64,000 nucleotides of DNA from Trinickia symbiotica. GTDB taxonomy: Bacteria > Pseudomonadota > Gammaproteobacteria > Burkholderiales > Burkholderiaceae. The position numbers were made by a program, and so were the translations under genes. The stretch lies in assembly GCF_002934455.1 (NCBI RefSeq), contig NZ_PTIR01000014.1:117070-181069 (forward strand), read 5' to 3'. Numbering within the stretch: position 1 is the stretch's first letter; the number at the start of each line of letters is the position of its first letter. Under the pieces are notes generated by a model that searched no databases, had not been told where the DNA came from, and was given only the letters and a program-made list of their open reading frames with translations. Positions 9,851-19,151 of the stretch are shown here, in pieces.

Positions 9851-10924
9851 TCAGTGACTCCTGGTGAGCAACATCGCGTCGCCGTAACTGAAAAAGCGGT
9901 AGCGCGCCTCGATCGCATGGCGATAAGCCTCGCGTATCGTCGCCATGCCGGCAAATGCGGAGACGAGCATCATGAGCGTCGACTTCGGCAGATGGAAGTT
10001 CGTGATGAGCCGATCGACCACGCGAAAACGGTAGCCGGGCGTGATGAAGATATCCGTTTCGGCCGAAGTGGCCGCGAGCGGCCGGCCGGCGGCTTCGGCA
10101 TCGCGCGCCGCGGCTTCGAGCGCGCGCAGCGAGGTCGTGCCGACCGCGACAACCCGGCCGCCGCGCGCGCGCGTGGCCGCGATCTTGTCGGCGAGCGTCT
10201 GCGGGAGGTGGTACCACTCGCTATGCATCTTATGCTCCGCGATGTTCTCGACGCGCACGGGCTGGAACGTGCCGGCGCCGACGTGCAGGGTCAGCGTCGC
10301 CCGCTCGATGCCGCGGCGATCGAGCTCGGCGAGCAGCGCATCGTCGAAATGCAGGCCCGCCGTCGGCGCCGCGACGGCGCCCGGGTTGCGCGCGTAGACG
10401 GTCTGATAGCGCGCTTCGTCGGTCGCATCCGGGTCGTGCTCGATGTAGGGCGGCAGCGGCAGCCGGCCGAAGCGCTCGATCAGATCGAGGCAGGCTTCGG
10501 GAAAATGAAGCGTGTAGAACGGTTCGACACGCTCGCCGACAGTCACGTCGAATGCGTCGGCAAGGCGCAGCGTCGTTCCCAGCGTGGGGCTCTTGCTTGC
10601 GCGAATCTGCGCCAGCGCGGTGCGCTCGCCCGTCAGGCGCTCGATGAGCACCTCGATTCGGCCGCCGCTCGCCTTGACGCCGAAAAAGCGGGCCTTGAGC
10701 ACTTTGGTATCGTTGAAAACGAGCAAGTCGCCGGCTGTCAGGCAGTCGGGAAGCTCGGCAAAGCGCCGATCGACGAGGCGCATCGTATCGGTCGCCGTTT
10801 GCGGATCGCCGCCCGGTCTCGGCGCGACGACCTCGAGCAGGCGGCTCGCGCTGCGCTGAGGCAGGGCCTCTTGAGCGATCAGCTCGGGAGGTAGATTGAA
10901 ATCGAAATCGGAAAGCGTGAACAT
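9851..10924 (-). CDS. queA: S-adenosylmethionine:tRNA ribosyltransferase-isomerase
   Basis: This is 357 residues from [21 protein letters not shown] (ATG 10924), the standard N-terminus of the family. The 19 codons further upstream in frame were excluded. The conserved core phrases [52 protein letters not shown] and [18 protein letters not shown] are all present. The enzyme transfers and isomerises ribose from S-adenosylmethionine onto preQ1-tRNA to make epoxyqueuosine, directly after the step catalysed by Tgt. It is the promoter-proximal gene of the minus-strand block that continues with tgt, yajC, secD and secF. It is divergent from recG, with a 128-base spacer that should hold both promoters. 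Confidence 0.97.
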   Translation of the reverse strand: MFTLSDFDFNLPPELIAQEALPQRSASRLLEVVAPRPGGDPQTATDTMRLVDRRFAELPDCLTAGDLLVFNDTKVLKARFFGVKASGGRIEVLIERLTGERTALAQIRASKSPTLGTTLRLADAFDVTVGERVEPFYTLHFPEACLDLIERFGRLPLPPYIEHDPDATDEARYQTVYARNPGAVAAPTAGLHFDDALLAELDRRGIERATLTLHVGAGTFQPVRVENIAEHKMHSEWYHLPQTLADKIAATRARGGRVVAVGTTSLRALEAAARDAEAAGRPLAATSAETDIFITPGYRFRVVDRLITNFHLPKSTLMMLVSAFAGMATIREAYRHAIEARYRFFSYGDAMLLTRSH

Positions 10925-11052
10925 GCTGCGTTGATCGGCGGTAGGCGGCGCGGCCCGGCGCAATTCGCGAGCCGCTATCATCGCGGGACGTCCGGCCGCG
11001 TGCCGGGCGCGATGCTGATGACGAAACCGATATTGTACTTGCGAAGAGACTC

Positions 11053-13404
11053 ATGCCCTTGACCCGCCGCCGGCCGGCCGAGCCTGCAAAAGACGCGATG
11101 GACGACGCAGCCGACGCCGCGGGCGGCCGCGCGCCCGTGCGAGCGGCGCGCGATGTGGGCAACGGCTACGACGGCGCGGGCGGCGAGGACGCTCCAACGC
11201 GCATGAAAACCATCGCGGAGTCGCGCCCGGCGAAGGCGAAGAAGGCGACGGCGTCGGCCGCCGCGCCCGCGGCGAAACGCGCGGAGCCCGCGAAGACCGC
11301 CGACAAGCTGGCGAAGCTCGGTTTGACGCGTGACATCGATCTTGTGCTGCACCTGCCGATGCGCTACGAGGACGAAACGACGCTCACCCCGATCGGCGAG
11401 CTGCTGCCCGGCGAGACGGCGCAGACGGACGGCGTCGTCTTCGACAACGAAATTGCGTACCGGCCGCGTCGACAGTTGGTCGTGAAGCTGCGCGACGACG
11501 CGGGCGACGAGCTCGTCTTGCGGTTTCTCAACTTCTACGGCTCGCAAGTCAAGCAGATGGCCGTGGGCCAGCGGCTGCGCGTGCGGGGCGACGTACGTGG
11601 CGGTTTCTTCGGCCTCGAGATGGTGCATCCGACGGTGCGCGTCGTCGATGACGATACGCCGCTGCCGCAGGCGCTGACGCCCGTATACCCGAGCACGGCG
11701 GGCGTTTCGCAGGCGTATTTGCGCAAGGCGATCGACAACGCGCTCGCGCGTACCGAGTTGCCCGAGCTGCTGCCTCGCCCGATTGCCGAGCGCTATTGCG
11801 AGCCGCTCGCGCTGCCGCCGCTCGCAAGCGCTGTGCGGACGCTCCATCATCCGAGTGCCGATGCCGACGAGGCGGCGCTCAGCGACGGCAGTCATCCCGC
11901 CTGGACGCGCATCAAGTTCGACGAGCTGCTTGCCCAGCAGCTTTCCCTCAAGCGCGCGCACGAAGAGCGCCGCCGCCGCACGGCGCCCGCGATGCCGCGC
12001 CGCGCGTCCGGCGATTCGGCTTCGCTCGCGGCGCGTCTCATCGAGGCGTTGCCGTTTGCGCTCACGCACGCACAACAACGCGTCGTGGCAGAAATCTCCG
12101 CCGATCTCGCCGCGCCGCACCCCATGCAGCGCCTGCTGCAGGGCGACGTCGGCAGCGGCAAGACCATCGTTGCCGCGCTCGCCGCCGCGCAGGCGATCGA
12201 CGCCGGCTATCAGGCCGCGATGATGGCGCCGACGGAGATCCTCGCCGAGCAGCACGCGCGCAAGCTGCGCGGCTGGCTGGAGCCGCTCGGCGCGACGGTC
12301 GCGTGGCTGGCCGGCAGCCTGAAGACGAAGGAGAAGCGCGCGGCGCTCGCGGCCGCGGCTTCGGGCGAGGCGCGACTCGTCATCGGCACGCACGCGATGA
12401 TCCAGGAAACGGTCGAATTCGCGCGGCTCGGGCTCGTCATCGTCGACGAGCAGCACCGTTTCGGCGTGGCGCAGCGACTCGCGCTGCGGGCGAAGGCGCG
12501 CAAGGACAAGGCCGCCGATACGGCGGATGAGGGCGGGCAGCAAGGCACTGCGCGGGCGGCGGCTGGCGATGCGCGCGAGTTTCAGCCGCATCAGCTCATG
12601 ATGTCGGCGACGCCGATCCCGCGCACGCTCGCGATGACGTACTACGCGGATCTCGACGTTTCGACGATCGACGAGCTGCCGCCAGGGCGTACGCCGATCG
12701 TCACCAAGCTGATCTCCGATGCGCGCCGCGACGAAGTCGTCGCGCGCGTGCGCGAGGCGGCGCTGACGGGGCGGCAGGTCTACTGGGTCTGCCCGCTCAT
12801 CGAGGAGAGCGAAACGTTGCAGCTCCAGACCGCCGTCGAGACGTACGAAACGCTCGCGGCCGCGCTGCCCGAGCTGCGCGTGGGCCTCGTGCACGGACGG
12901 CTCGCGCCAGCCGAGAAAGCCCTCGTGATGGATGCGTTCTCGCGCAACGAGATTCAGCTCCTCGTCGCGACGACGGTGATCGAGGTCGGCGTGGATGTGC
13001 CGAACGCATCGCTGATGGTGATCGAGCATGCCGAGCGATTCGGGCTTGCACAATTGCACCAGCTGCGCGGGCGAGTCGGCCGCGGCAGCACCGCATCGGT
13101 CTGCGTGCTGCTCTACGGCGGGCCGCTTTCGCTGACGGCGCGTGCGCGGCTGAAGACGATGCGCGAAACGACGGACGGCTTCGAAATCGCGCGTCGGGAT
13201 CTCGAGATTCGCGGCCCGGGCGAATTCCTTGGCGCGAGGCAGTCGGGCGCGGCGATGCTGCGCTTCGCGGATTTGCAGCAGGACGCGTGGCTGATCGAGC
13301 CGGCGCGCGAGGCGGCGGCGCGGCTCATCGCGGAGTATCCGGACGTCGCTATGCAGCATTTGGCGCGCTGGCTAGGCACGCGCGAGCAGTATCTGAAGGC
13401 TTGA
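11053..13404 (+). CDS. recG: ATP-dependent DNA helicase RecG
   Basis: This 783-residue RecG acts in replication fork reversal and Holliday junction processing. The first ~75 residues are low-complexity and Ala/Lys-rich. The wedge domain begins near KLGLTRDIDLVLHLPMRYED. Helicase motifs follow in order: Walker A GDVGSGKT (about residue 364), the DEQH-type motif II in IVDEQHRFGVAQR, motif III SATPIPRTLAM, and motif VI QLRGRVGRG. The C-terminal LEIRGPGEFLGARQSG is typical. An insertion of about 25 residues rich in Ala, Asp and Gly (KDKAADTADEGGQQGTARAA) sits between motif II and motif III. The start at 11053 includes the extension; a start at MKTIAESRP (11203) is the main alternative. Confidence 0.96.
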   Translation: MPLTRRRPAEPAKDAMDDAADAAGGRAPVRAARDVGNGYDGAGGEDAPTRMKTIAESRPAKAKKATASAAAPAAKRAEPAKTADKLAKLGLTRDIDLVLHLPMRYEDETTLTPIGELLPGETAQTDGVVFDNEIAYRPRRQLVVKLRDDAGDELVLRFLNFYGSQVKQMAVGQRLRVRGDVRGGFFGLEMVHPTVRVVDDDTPLPQALTPVYPSTAGVSQAYLRKAIDNALARTELPELLPRPIAERYCEPLALPPLASAVRTLHHPSADADEAALSDGSHPAWTRIKFDELLAQQLSLKRAHEERRRRTAPAMPRRASGDSASLAARLIEALPFALTHAQQRVVAEISADLAAPHPMQRLLQGDVGSGKTIVAALAAAQAIDAGYQAAMMAPTEILAEQHARKLRGWLEPLGATVAWLAGSLKTKEKRAALAAAASGEARLVIGTHAMIQETVEFARLGLVIVDEQHRFGVAQRLALRAKARKDKAADTADEGGQQGTARAAAGDAREFQPHQLMMSATPIPRTLAMTYYADLDVSTIDELPPGRTPIVTKLISDARRDEVVARVREAALTGRQVYWVCPLIEESETLQLQTAVETYETLAAALPELRVGLVHGRLAPAEKALVMDAFSRNEIQLLVATTVIEVGVDVPNASLMVIEHAERFGLAQLHQLRGRVGRGSTASVCVLLYGGPLSLTARARLKTMRETTDGFEIARRDLEIRGPGEFLGARQSGAAMLRFADLQQDAWLIEPAREAAARLIAEYPDVAMQHLARWLGTREQYLKA

Positions 13405-13531
13405 CGGTGAGCCCGCGGAGCATCGCTTCGCCAACGCTCCATCATCCGGTGAATCGAGCCGCACGGGCCGACCGGTCAGCCGCCGCGTCGTGGTGTTGGC
13501 GAATCGCCGCGACAGGTGTATAAGATAAAAC

Positions 13532-13547
13532 CTATCGACAGTCATAG
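13532..13547 (+). promoter_or_regulatory. Candidate OxyR autoregulatory site upstream of oxyR
   Basis: CTAT (13532-13535) and ATAG (13544-13547) tetrads lie just before the oxyR start in an AT-rich segment. The core ATAGTCTGAT closely matches ATAGTCTCAAT in front of katA. The spacing between tetrads is one base longer than the E. coli OxyR consensus, so the call is tentative. Confidence 0.35.
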
Positions 13548-13561
13548 TCTGATTGGTCCCC

Positions 13562-14521
13562 ATGACGCTTACCGAACTCAAATACATCGTGGCAGTCGCC
13601 CGCGAGCGCCATTTCGGCCGGGCGGCCGAGGCCTGCTTCGTCAGCCAGCCGACGCTCTCGGTGGCGATCAAAAAGCTCGAGGACGAGCTCAATGTCCAGA
13701 TCTTCGAGCGCGGAACGAGCGAAGTCAGCGTGACACCGATCGGCGAGCAGATCGTGACGCAGGCGCAGCGCGTGCTCGAGCAGACGCTCGCCATCAAGGA
13801 GATCGCGAAGCAGGGCAAGGATCCGCTCGTCGGGCCGCTGCGCCTCGGCGTCATCTATACGATCGGCCCGTACCTGCTGCCGGCGCTCGTCAAGCAGATG
13901 ATCAAGAGCGTGCCGCAGATGCCGCTGATGCTGCAGGAAAACTTCACGCTGAAGCTGATCGAGTTGCTCAAGCAGGGCGAGATCGACGTTGCAATCATGG
14001 CGCTGCCGTTTCCCGAGACGGGACTCATGGTGCGTCCGCTCTATGACGAGCCGTTTGTCGTCGCGTTGCCGGCCGGGCACGCCTGGGAGTCGCGCAAGGA
14101 GATCGATCCCGATGACCTGAAGCAGGAAACGATGCTGCTGCTCGGCAACGGGCATTGCTTCCGCGACCACGTCCTCGGCGTCTGCCCGGAGCTGATGCGC
14201 TTCTCGCAGACGGCCGACGGCATTCAGAAAACGTTCGAGGGCTCGTCGCTCGAGACGATCCGGCATATGGTGGCGAGCGGCGTCGGGATTACGGTGCTGC
14301 CGCGCATGTCGGTGACCGAGGTGAAGCCGCAGGCGGGCGGCCCCGACGCCGGACTGCTCAGCTACGTGCCGTTCGGCGAACCGGTGCCCGATCGGCGCGT
14401 CGTCCTGGCCTGGCGCAAGAGCTTCACGCGCATGCCCGCCATCGATGCGATCAGCGAAGCGATCGCCGCCTGCGAACTGCCCGGCGTCAACAAGCTCGAC
14501 ATGCCGGTTGCCGTCAACTGA
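13562..14521 (+). CDS. oxyR: Hydrogen peroxide sensing LysR-type regulator OxyR
   Basis: This is 319 residues from MTLTELKYIVAVARERHFGR; the upstream in-frame codons MVP are not needed. The N-terminal winged helix includes the LysR recognition region ACFVSQPTLSVAIKKLE. The sensing domain has the two redox cysteines in GNGHCFRDHVLGVC, falling at residues 199 and 208, exactly the positions of the E. coli peroxide-reactive pair. It should therefore form the C199-C208 disulfide and switch to activator on H2O2. The downstream neighbours katA and dps are classical OxyR targets, and a shared ATAGTCT element lies before both oxyR and katA. Confidence 0.96.
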   Translation: MTLTELKYIVAVARERHFGRAAEACFVSQPTLSVAIKKLEDELNVQIFERGTSEVSVTPIGEQIVTQAQRVLEQTLAIKEIAKQGKDPLVGPLRLGVIYTIGPYLLPALVKQMIKSVPQMPLMLQENFTLKLIELLKQGEIDVAIMALPFPETGLMVRPLYDEPFVVALPAGHAWESRKEIDPDDLKQETMLLLGNGHCFRDHVLGVCPELMRFSQTADGIQKTFEGSSLETIRHMVASGVGITVLPRMSVTEVKPQAGGPDAGLLSYVPFGEPVPDRRVVLAWRKSFTRMPAIDAISEAIAACELPGVNKLDMPVAVN

Positions 14522-14528
14522 TCCGGCA

Positions 14529-14547
14529 GGCGGCACCGCGTGCCGCC
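14529..14547 (+). terminator. Hairpin after oxyR, possible weak terminator
   Basis: A perfect 8-base inverted repeat (GGCGGCAC / GTGCCGCC, loop CGC) starts 7 bases after the oxyR stop. It is followed by CCTCTCC and not by a true T-run, so it may act as an RNA 3' end stabiliser or a weak terminator. Confidence 0.4.
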
Positions 14548-14622
14548 CCTCTCCATCGCACCGACCTCGCTCGTCGCTTGATGTACCCGTCTCGCCCCTA
14601 TCGAATACATATAATCAATCAA

Positions 14623-14651
14623 TCACAATAAATCGATAGTCTCAATATACT
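14623..14651 (+). promoter_or_regulatory. Candidate OxyR-dependent promoter for katA
   Basis: A good -10 hexamer TATACT (14646-14651) is preceded at 17 bases by a poor -35 (TCACAA, 14623-14628), the usual pattern of an activator-dependent promoter. The AT-rich segment includes ATAG at 14636-14639 inside ATAGTCTCAAT, nearly the same as the element before oxyR. Direct control by OxyR is inferred from this match and from the neighbouring genes. Confidence 0.4.
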
Positions 14652-14685
14652 TCCTCACATGGTGATCGCATTCATGGAGGAGGTC

Positions 14686-14817
14686 ATGTGGAAACGCTTC
14701 TCGTCTGTAGCCGGCGAGTCCGCCTCTCGGCGGGCCGGCGTGCGACTCGCGGCGGCGTTGCGTCGTTCGCGCGCCATCGGGTTCGCGCTACTCGCCGATC
14801 GGGCGCTCGCCGGCTAG
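14686..14817 (+). CDS. Possible small protein (43 residues) between oxyR and katA
   Basis: The open frame begins MWKRFSSVAGESASRRAG and ends FALLADRALAG before a TAG. GGAGG lies 5 bases before the ATG inside GGAGGAGG, the strongest ribosome binding site in this 488-base spacer. The product is Arg/Ala-rich with no recognised domain. It begins about 35 bases after the candidate katA -10, so it would be the first thing translated from the katA transcript. It could be a real small protein, a leader that affects katA expression, or a chance frame. No other gene is visible between 14522 and 15009. Confidence 0.3.
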   Translation: MWKRFSSVAGESASRRAGVRLAAALRRSRAIGFALLADRALAG

Positions 14818-15009
14818 CTCGATGAATCGACGGCAGCGCCGCCTGGCGAATGCCCGTCGACATTTCGCTCAACGTTTCGAGGCAGCGACGGTGAGCAGTT
14901 TCGAAGCAGCGTCGCGCATTCGCGTTCATTCTCTCGTTTGCATCCCATCCCTGTCTTATCGCTTCGTTCCACGTCGCCAGACGTTTCCCGATGCTAAGGA
15001 GCTCAACCC

Positions 15010-16473
15010 ATGTCCGACCGTAATGACCGCAGTCTCACTACCGCCGCCGGCGCGCCTGTCGCCGACAACCAGAATTCGTTGACGGCCGGCCCGCGCGGCC
15101 CCGTAGCGTTGCAAGACGTCTGGCTCATCGAAAAACTCGCGCATTTCGACCGCGAAGTGATTCCCGAGCGGCGCGTGCATGCCAAAGGCTCGGGCGCCTT
15201 CGGCACGTTGCGCGTGACGCATGACATTTCGCGCTACACGAAGGCAAAAGTCTTTTCCGCGATCGGCAAGGAGACGCCGCTCTTCATGCGTTTCTCGACC
15301 GTGGCCGGCGAGCGCGGCGCCGCCGACGCCGAGCGCGACGTGCGCGGCTTCTCGATCAAGTTCTATACGGAAGAGGGCAACTGGGATGTGGTCGGCAACA
15401 ACACGCCGGTGTTCTTCATCCGCGACCCGTTGAAGTTCCCCGATTTCATCCACACGCAAAAGCGCGATCCGTACACGAACCTGCGCAACAACGTCGCCGC
15501 GTGGGATTTCTGGTCGCGCCATCCCGAGTCGCTGCACCAGGTCACGATCGTCATGAGCGATCGCGGCATTCCGAAGAACTACCGGCAGATGCACGGCTTC
15601 GGCTCGCATACGTTCTCGTTTATCAACGCGAACAACGAGCGATTCTGGGTGAAGTTCCACTTCAAGTCCCTCAACGGGATCGAGAACTACACCGACGCGG
15701 AAGCGGCGCAGGTGATCGCGGGCGATCGCGAGAGCGCGCAGCGCGACCTCGTGACGGCGATCGACGACGGCAACTTTCCGAAGTGGGCATTCCGCATTCA
15801 GGTGATGCCCGAGGCTGACGCGGCCAAGGTGCCCTACAACCCGTTCGATATTACGAAGGTCTGGCCGCACAAGGACTATCCGCTCATCGACGTCGGCGTG
15901 ATCGAACTCAACCGCAACGCGGCGAATTATTTCGCCGACGTCGAGCAGGCGGCGTTCACGCCGGCCAACGTAGTGCCTGGTATCGGCTTTTCGCCGGACC
16001 GTCTGCTGCAGGGGCGACTCTTCTCATACGGGGACACGCAACGCTATCGCCTCGGTGTGAACCATCACCAGATTCCCGTGAATGCGCCGAAGTGCCCGTT
16101 CCATCACACGTTCCACCGCGACGGCGCGCTGCGCGCGGACGGCAATCTTGGCGGCACCGTGAACTACGAGCCGAGCCGCTTCGGCGAGTTCGCGCAGGAT
16201 CGCAATGCCGCCGAGCCGCCCCTCGCCGCCGGCACGATCGACCGTTACGATCACCGCGAGGACGACGACTACTACAGCCAGCCCGGTGCGCTGTTCTGTC
16301 TGTTCGACGAGGGCGAGCGGCAGCGGCTCTTCGAGAACATCGCTCGGGCGATCGACGGAGTGCCCGGGGACATCGTCGCACGGCAACTCGAGCATTTCAG
16401 GCGCGCCGATCCGGCCTACGGCGAGGGCGTCGCGGCCGCTATCGAGATGCAGAAGGCCAAGCGTTCAAAGTAG
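15010..16473 (+). CDS. katA: Monofunctional haem catalase (small-subunit type)
   Basis: This 487-residue catalase converts H2O2 to water and oxygen. The catalytic His is H57 in [12 protein letters not shown], the catalytic Asn is N130 in [13 protein letters not shown], and the proximal haem tyrosine is Y340 in [14 protein letters not shown]. The length and absence of a C-terminal flavodoxin-like domain place it among small-subunit enzymes (KatA type). AAGGAG lies 8 bases upstream of the ATG. It stands between oxyR and dps, forming a peroxide-defence cluster. Many Burkholderia carry the bifunctional katG beside oxyR instead, so the catalase type at this locus is a useful lineage marker. No signal peptide is present, so it is cytoplasmic. 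Confidence 0.95.
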   Translation: MSDRNDRSLTTAAGAPVADNQNSLTAGPRGPVALQDVWLIEKLAHFDREVIPERRVHAKGSGAFGTLRVTHDISRYTKAKVFSAIGKETPLFMRFSTVAGERGAADAERDVRGFSIKFYTEEGNWDVVGNNTPVFFIRDPLKFPDFIHTQKRDPYTNLRNNVAAWDFWSRHPESLHQVTIVMSDRGIPKNYRQMHGFGSHTFSFINANNERFWVKFHFKSLNGIENYTDAEAAQVIAGDRESAQRDLVTAIDDGNFPKWAFRIQVMPEADAAKVPYNPFDITKVWPHKDYPLIDVGVIELNRNAANYFADVEQAAFTPANVVPGIGFSPDRLLQGRLFSYGDTQRYRLGVNHHQIPVNAPKCPFHHTFHRDGALRADGNLGGTVNYEPSRFGEFAQDRNAAEPPLAAGTIDRYDHREDDDYYSQPGALFCLFDEGERQRLFENIARAIDGVPGDIVARQLEHFRRADPAYGEGVAAAIEMQKAKRSK

Positions 16474-16659
16474 CCGGATGCGGCGCGCCGGCGCACACGC
16501 GAGCAATGCGCGAGCCACTGAGATAGCGCCGCTGCGTTCGCGTGGGCTACACTGGCGCTCGCCCGACGCCTGCAGGCACCTGCCGTGCCTTGCGGGCGTC
16601 GTGGCGTTGAAGGCGTTTGCCGCCCGGAGTGGTTCGCATCACATTTGCAAGGAATAGTC

Positions 16660-17148
16660 ATGGCCAAGAAAAACACTGCAGTTCAAATCGACATCGGCAT
16701 CAGCGACAAAGATCGCAAGAAGATCGCGGAAGGACTGTCGCGGCTTTTGGCCGATACGTACACCCTCTACCTCAAGACGCACAACTTCCACTGGAACGTG
16801 ACGGGGCCGATGTTCAATACGCTGCATCTGATGTTCGAGCAGCAGTACAACGAACTGGCGCTCGCCGTCGATGCCATCGCCGAACGTATCCGCGCGCTCG
16901 GCGTGCCGGCGCCGGGCAGCTACAAGGAGTTTGCGAAGCTCTCGTCGATTCCTGAAGCCGACGGCGTGCCGGCCGCCGAGGAGATGATTCGTCAGCTCGT
17001 GGCGGGTCAGGAAGCCGTGGTCCGCACGGCGCGGGCGATCTTTCCTGCGACGGAAGCGGCGAACGACGAACCGACCGCCGATCTGCTCACGCAACGGATG
17101 CAGACGCACGAAAAAACCGCTTGGATGCTGCGCGCGATGCTTGCGTAA
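16660..17148 (+). CDS. dps: Dps family DNA-binding ferritin-like protein
   Basis: This is 162 residues starting at [20 protein letters not shown] (ATG 16660, AAGGA 6 bases upstream); the longer frame from 16585 has no family support. The ferroxidase centre residues of Dps are present in [26 protein letters not shown], shared between subunits of the dodecamer. Dps stores iron using H2O2 as oxidant and coats DNA during oxidative or stationary stress. The Lys-containing N-terminus fits DNA binding. It lies 186 bases after katA, and a TACACT hexamer near 16549 could give it its own promoter. A hairpin and short T-run follow at 17181-17204. Confidence 0.95.
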   Translation: MAKKNTAVQIDIGISDKDRKKIAEGLSRLLADTYTLYLKTHNFHWNVTGPMFNTLHLMFEQQYNELALAVDAIAERIRALGVPAPGSYKEFAKLSSIPEADGVPAAEEMIRQLVAGQEAVVRTARAIFPATEAANDEPTADLLTQRMQTHEKTAWMLRAMLA

Positions 17149-17180
17149 AAGGGGGCCGCTCGCCTTCGGGCGATCGGCTT

Positions 17181-17204
17181 GCCGGTCCATTGACCGGCGG
17201 TTTT
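17181..17204 (+). terminator. Probable Rho-independent terminator of dps
   Basis: A perfect 7-base inverted repeat (GCCGGTC / GACCGGC, loop CATT) is followed by GGTTTTCG. A second TTCG-loop hairpin lies immediately before it. The T-run is short, so termination may be partial. Confidence 0.55.
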
Positions 17205-17318
17205 CGCCTTGGCGGCGAATCGCACGTGCGCGGCGGAAATCGCTTCTCGGAACGACATCGCTGAAAGGCCCGCCGTCCCGGCCTAAAATAGGCGATCACG
17301 TTCCCTTCCGGCCGCCCG

Positions 17319-18194
17319 ATGTCGACGCCCATGTTCGCCCGCTTCCCGCTTTATCTGCGCTTGATCCGCATGGACAAGCCGATCGGCAGCCTCCTGCTGC
17401 TGTGGCCGACGCTCAACGCGCTCTGGATTGCGTCCAACGGCCGCCCGTCGCTCTCGCTGATCGTCATCTTCTCGGTGGGCACCGTGCTGATGCGCTCGGC
17501 CGGATGCGCGATCAACGACTATGCGGACCGCGACTTCGATCGCTACGTCAAGCGCACGGCCGATCGCCCGCTCACCTCAGGAAAGATTCGCTCATGGGAG
17601 GCGCTGGCGATCGCGGGCGTGCTGTCGTTCATCGCGTTCTTGCTGATCCTGCCGCTCAACGGGCTCACGAAGGCGCTGTCGGTCGTCGCGCTCTTCGTCG
17701 CGGGAAGCTATCCGTTCATGAAGCGTTTCTTCGCGATTCCGCAGGCCTACCTTGGCATCGCGTTCGGCTTCGGCATTCCGATGGCGTTCGCGGCCGTTCA
17801 GGACCGCGTCCCGCCGCTGGCTTGGGCGATGCTGCTCGCGAACATCTTCTGGGCCGTGGCGTACGACACCGAGTACGCGATGGTCGATCGCGACGACGAT
17901 CTCAAGATCGGCATCCGCACGTCGGCCATTACGTTCGGCCGTTTCGACGTGGCGGCCGTCATGCTCTGCTATGCGGCGACGTTCGCCATCTATGCGTGGC
18001 TTGGCGCTTTGCTCGGCTTCGGGTGGCTGTACTGGCTCGGCTGGGCCGCGGCGATCGGCTGCGCCGTTTACCACTACACGCTGATCCGCGATCGTGAGCG
18101 GATGCCGTGCTTCGCGGCGTTTCGGCACAACAACTGGCTTGGCGGCGCCCTCTTTGCCGGGATTGCCGCGCACTACGTCGCGGCCGGCTTCTGA
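17319..18194 (+). CDS. ubiA: 4-hydroxybenzoate octaprenyltransferase
   Basis: This 291-residue integral membrane prenyltransferase attaches the polyprenyl chain to 4-hydroxybenzoate, the committing membrane step of ubiquinone synthesis. Both aspartate-rich magnesium/diphosphate motifs are visible: [19 protein letters not shown] near residue 66 and [20 protein letters not shown] near residue 185. About eight hydrophobic helices follow the N-terminal [18 protein letters not shown], the usual UbiA opening. A TAAAAT hexamer (17284-17289), lying inside a short palindrome, is a plausible -10 about 30 bases before the start. The gene converges on proC with an 88-base spacer. Confidence 0.96.
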   Translation: MSTPMFARFPLYLRLIRMDKPIGSLLLLWPTLNALWIASNGRPSLSLIVIFSVGTVLMRSAGCAINDYADRDFDRYVKRTADRPLTSGKIRSWEALAIAGVLSFIAFLLILPLNGLTKALSVVALFVAGSYPFMKRFFAIPQAYLGIAFGFGIPMAFAAVQDRVPPLAWAMLLANIFWAVAYDTEYAMVDRDDDLKIGIRTSAITFGRFDVAAVMLCYAATFAIYAWLGALLGFGWLYWLGWAAAIGCAVYHYTLIRDRERMPCFAAFRHNNWLGGALFAGIAAHYVAAGF

Positions 18195-18282
18195 TCAGTC
18201 GCGCGGCACAACTCGCCCGCCCGCGTTGTTAAGGGCGAGGAGGGCGCCAATGTCGATAGCACCGCGGCTGAGCGGTACTCGG

Positions 18283-19095
18283 CTACTGCTTGCCGAGTTC
18301 GTCACCCATCTCTTTCGCTCGCGCATCGGCGGCGAGCACGCCCGCGACGATCGCGTCCTTCACCCCTTGGGCATTGAACGATGCCAGTGCGGCGGCCGTG
18401 GTGCCGCCTTTCGACGTGACGCGCTCGCGCAGCACGCCGGCCGGCTCTTCCGATTGGGCGGCGAGTTGCGCCGCGCCGGCAAATGTCGCGAGTGCAAGCG
18501 CGCGGCCCTGATCGTCCGAGAGTCCCAGGCGGTGCGCCGCTTCCTGTAGCGCTTCGATGAAATAGAAGACGTAGGCCGGACCGCTGCCGGAGATGGCGGT
18601 CACTGCGTCGATCTTCGCTTCATCGTCGAACCAGACCGTTTCACCGACGGCGCCGAGCACGTTTGCCGCGAGCTCGCGGCCTGCCTCCTCGACGCCCGGC
18701 AGTGCGACGAGACCCGCGACACCCATTCCGATCAGCGCCGGTGTATTCGGCATCGCGCGCACGATCCGTGTGTAGCCGTTCAGCCAGCGCGAGATGTCGG
18801 CGCCGCGAATGCCGGCCGCGATGCTGATGACGAGTTGTGCCGATAGGTGCGGCGCGAGCGCGGCGGCCACTTCCTTCATGACCTGCGGCTTGACGGCGAG
18901 GACGATGGCGTCATAGCCGCGCAACGTGTCGTCGGGCGTTGCCGCCGTAGCGATGCCGAACTGCGTTTGCAGGCGCGTGCGAGCGTCTTCGTTGACGTCG
19001 ACGGCATAGAGATGGGCCGGGGACGTTCCGCGCTTGGCGAGGCCGCCGATCAAGGCGGCGGCCATGTTGCCGCCGCCGATGAATGCGATTTTCAT
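18283..19095 (-). CDS. proC: Pyrroline-5-carboxylate reductase
   Basis: This is 270 residues from MKIAFIGGGNMAAALIGGLAKRG (ATG 19095), whose GxGxxA-type nucleotide loop marks the NAD(P)H site. The 175-codon upstream extension is a shadow of yggS and was excluded. Later signatures are VLAVKPQVMKEV, RAMPNTPALIGMG and the substrate site ISGSGPAYVFYFIEAL. The C-terminus ends with RVTSKGGTTAAAL and a short tail. The enzyme makes the last step of proline synthesis. It follows yggS by 56 bases on the same strand, a gene pair widespread in bacteria. Confidence 0.96.
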   Translation of the reverse strand: MKIAFIGGGNMAAALIGGLAKRGTSPAHLYAVDVNEDARTRLQTQFGIATAATPDDTLRGYDAIVLAVKPQVMKEVAAALAPHLSAQLVISIAAGIRGADISRWLNGYTRIVRAMPNTPALIGMGVAGLVALPGVEEAGRELAANVLGAVGETVWFDDEAKIDAVTAISGSGPAYVFYFIEALQEAAHRLGLSDDQGRALALATFAGAAQLAAQSEEPAGVLRERVTSKGGTTAAALASFNAQGVKDAIVAGVLAADARAKEMGDELGKQ

Positions 19096-19151
19096 AGGGG
19101 ATGGGGACTGTGGTCGTATAAAAGGTGCTTGAGGCTTTACGCGACGGCCAA

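Noticed and set aside
10978..13359. Minus-strand open frame of 793 codons opposite recG
   Set aside because: Mirror frame of recG caused by GC3 bias; the product is Arg-rich and has no domain, while recG is beyond doubt.
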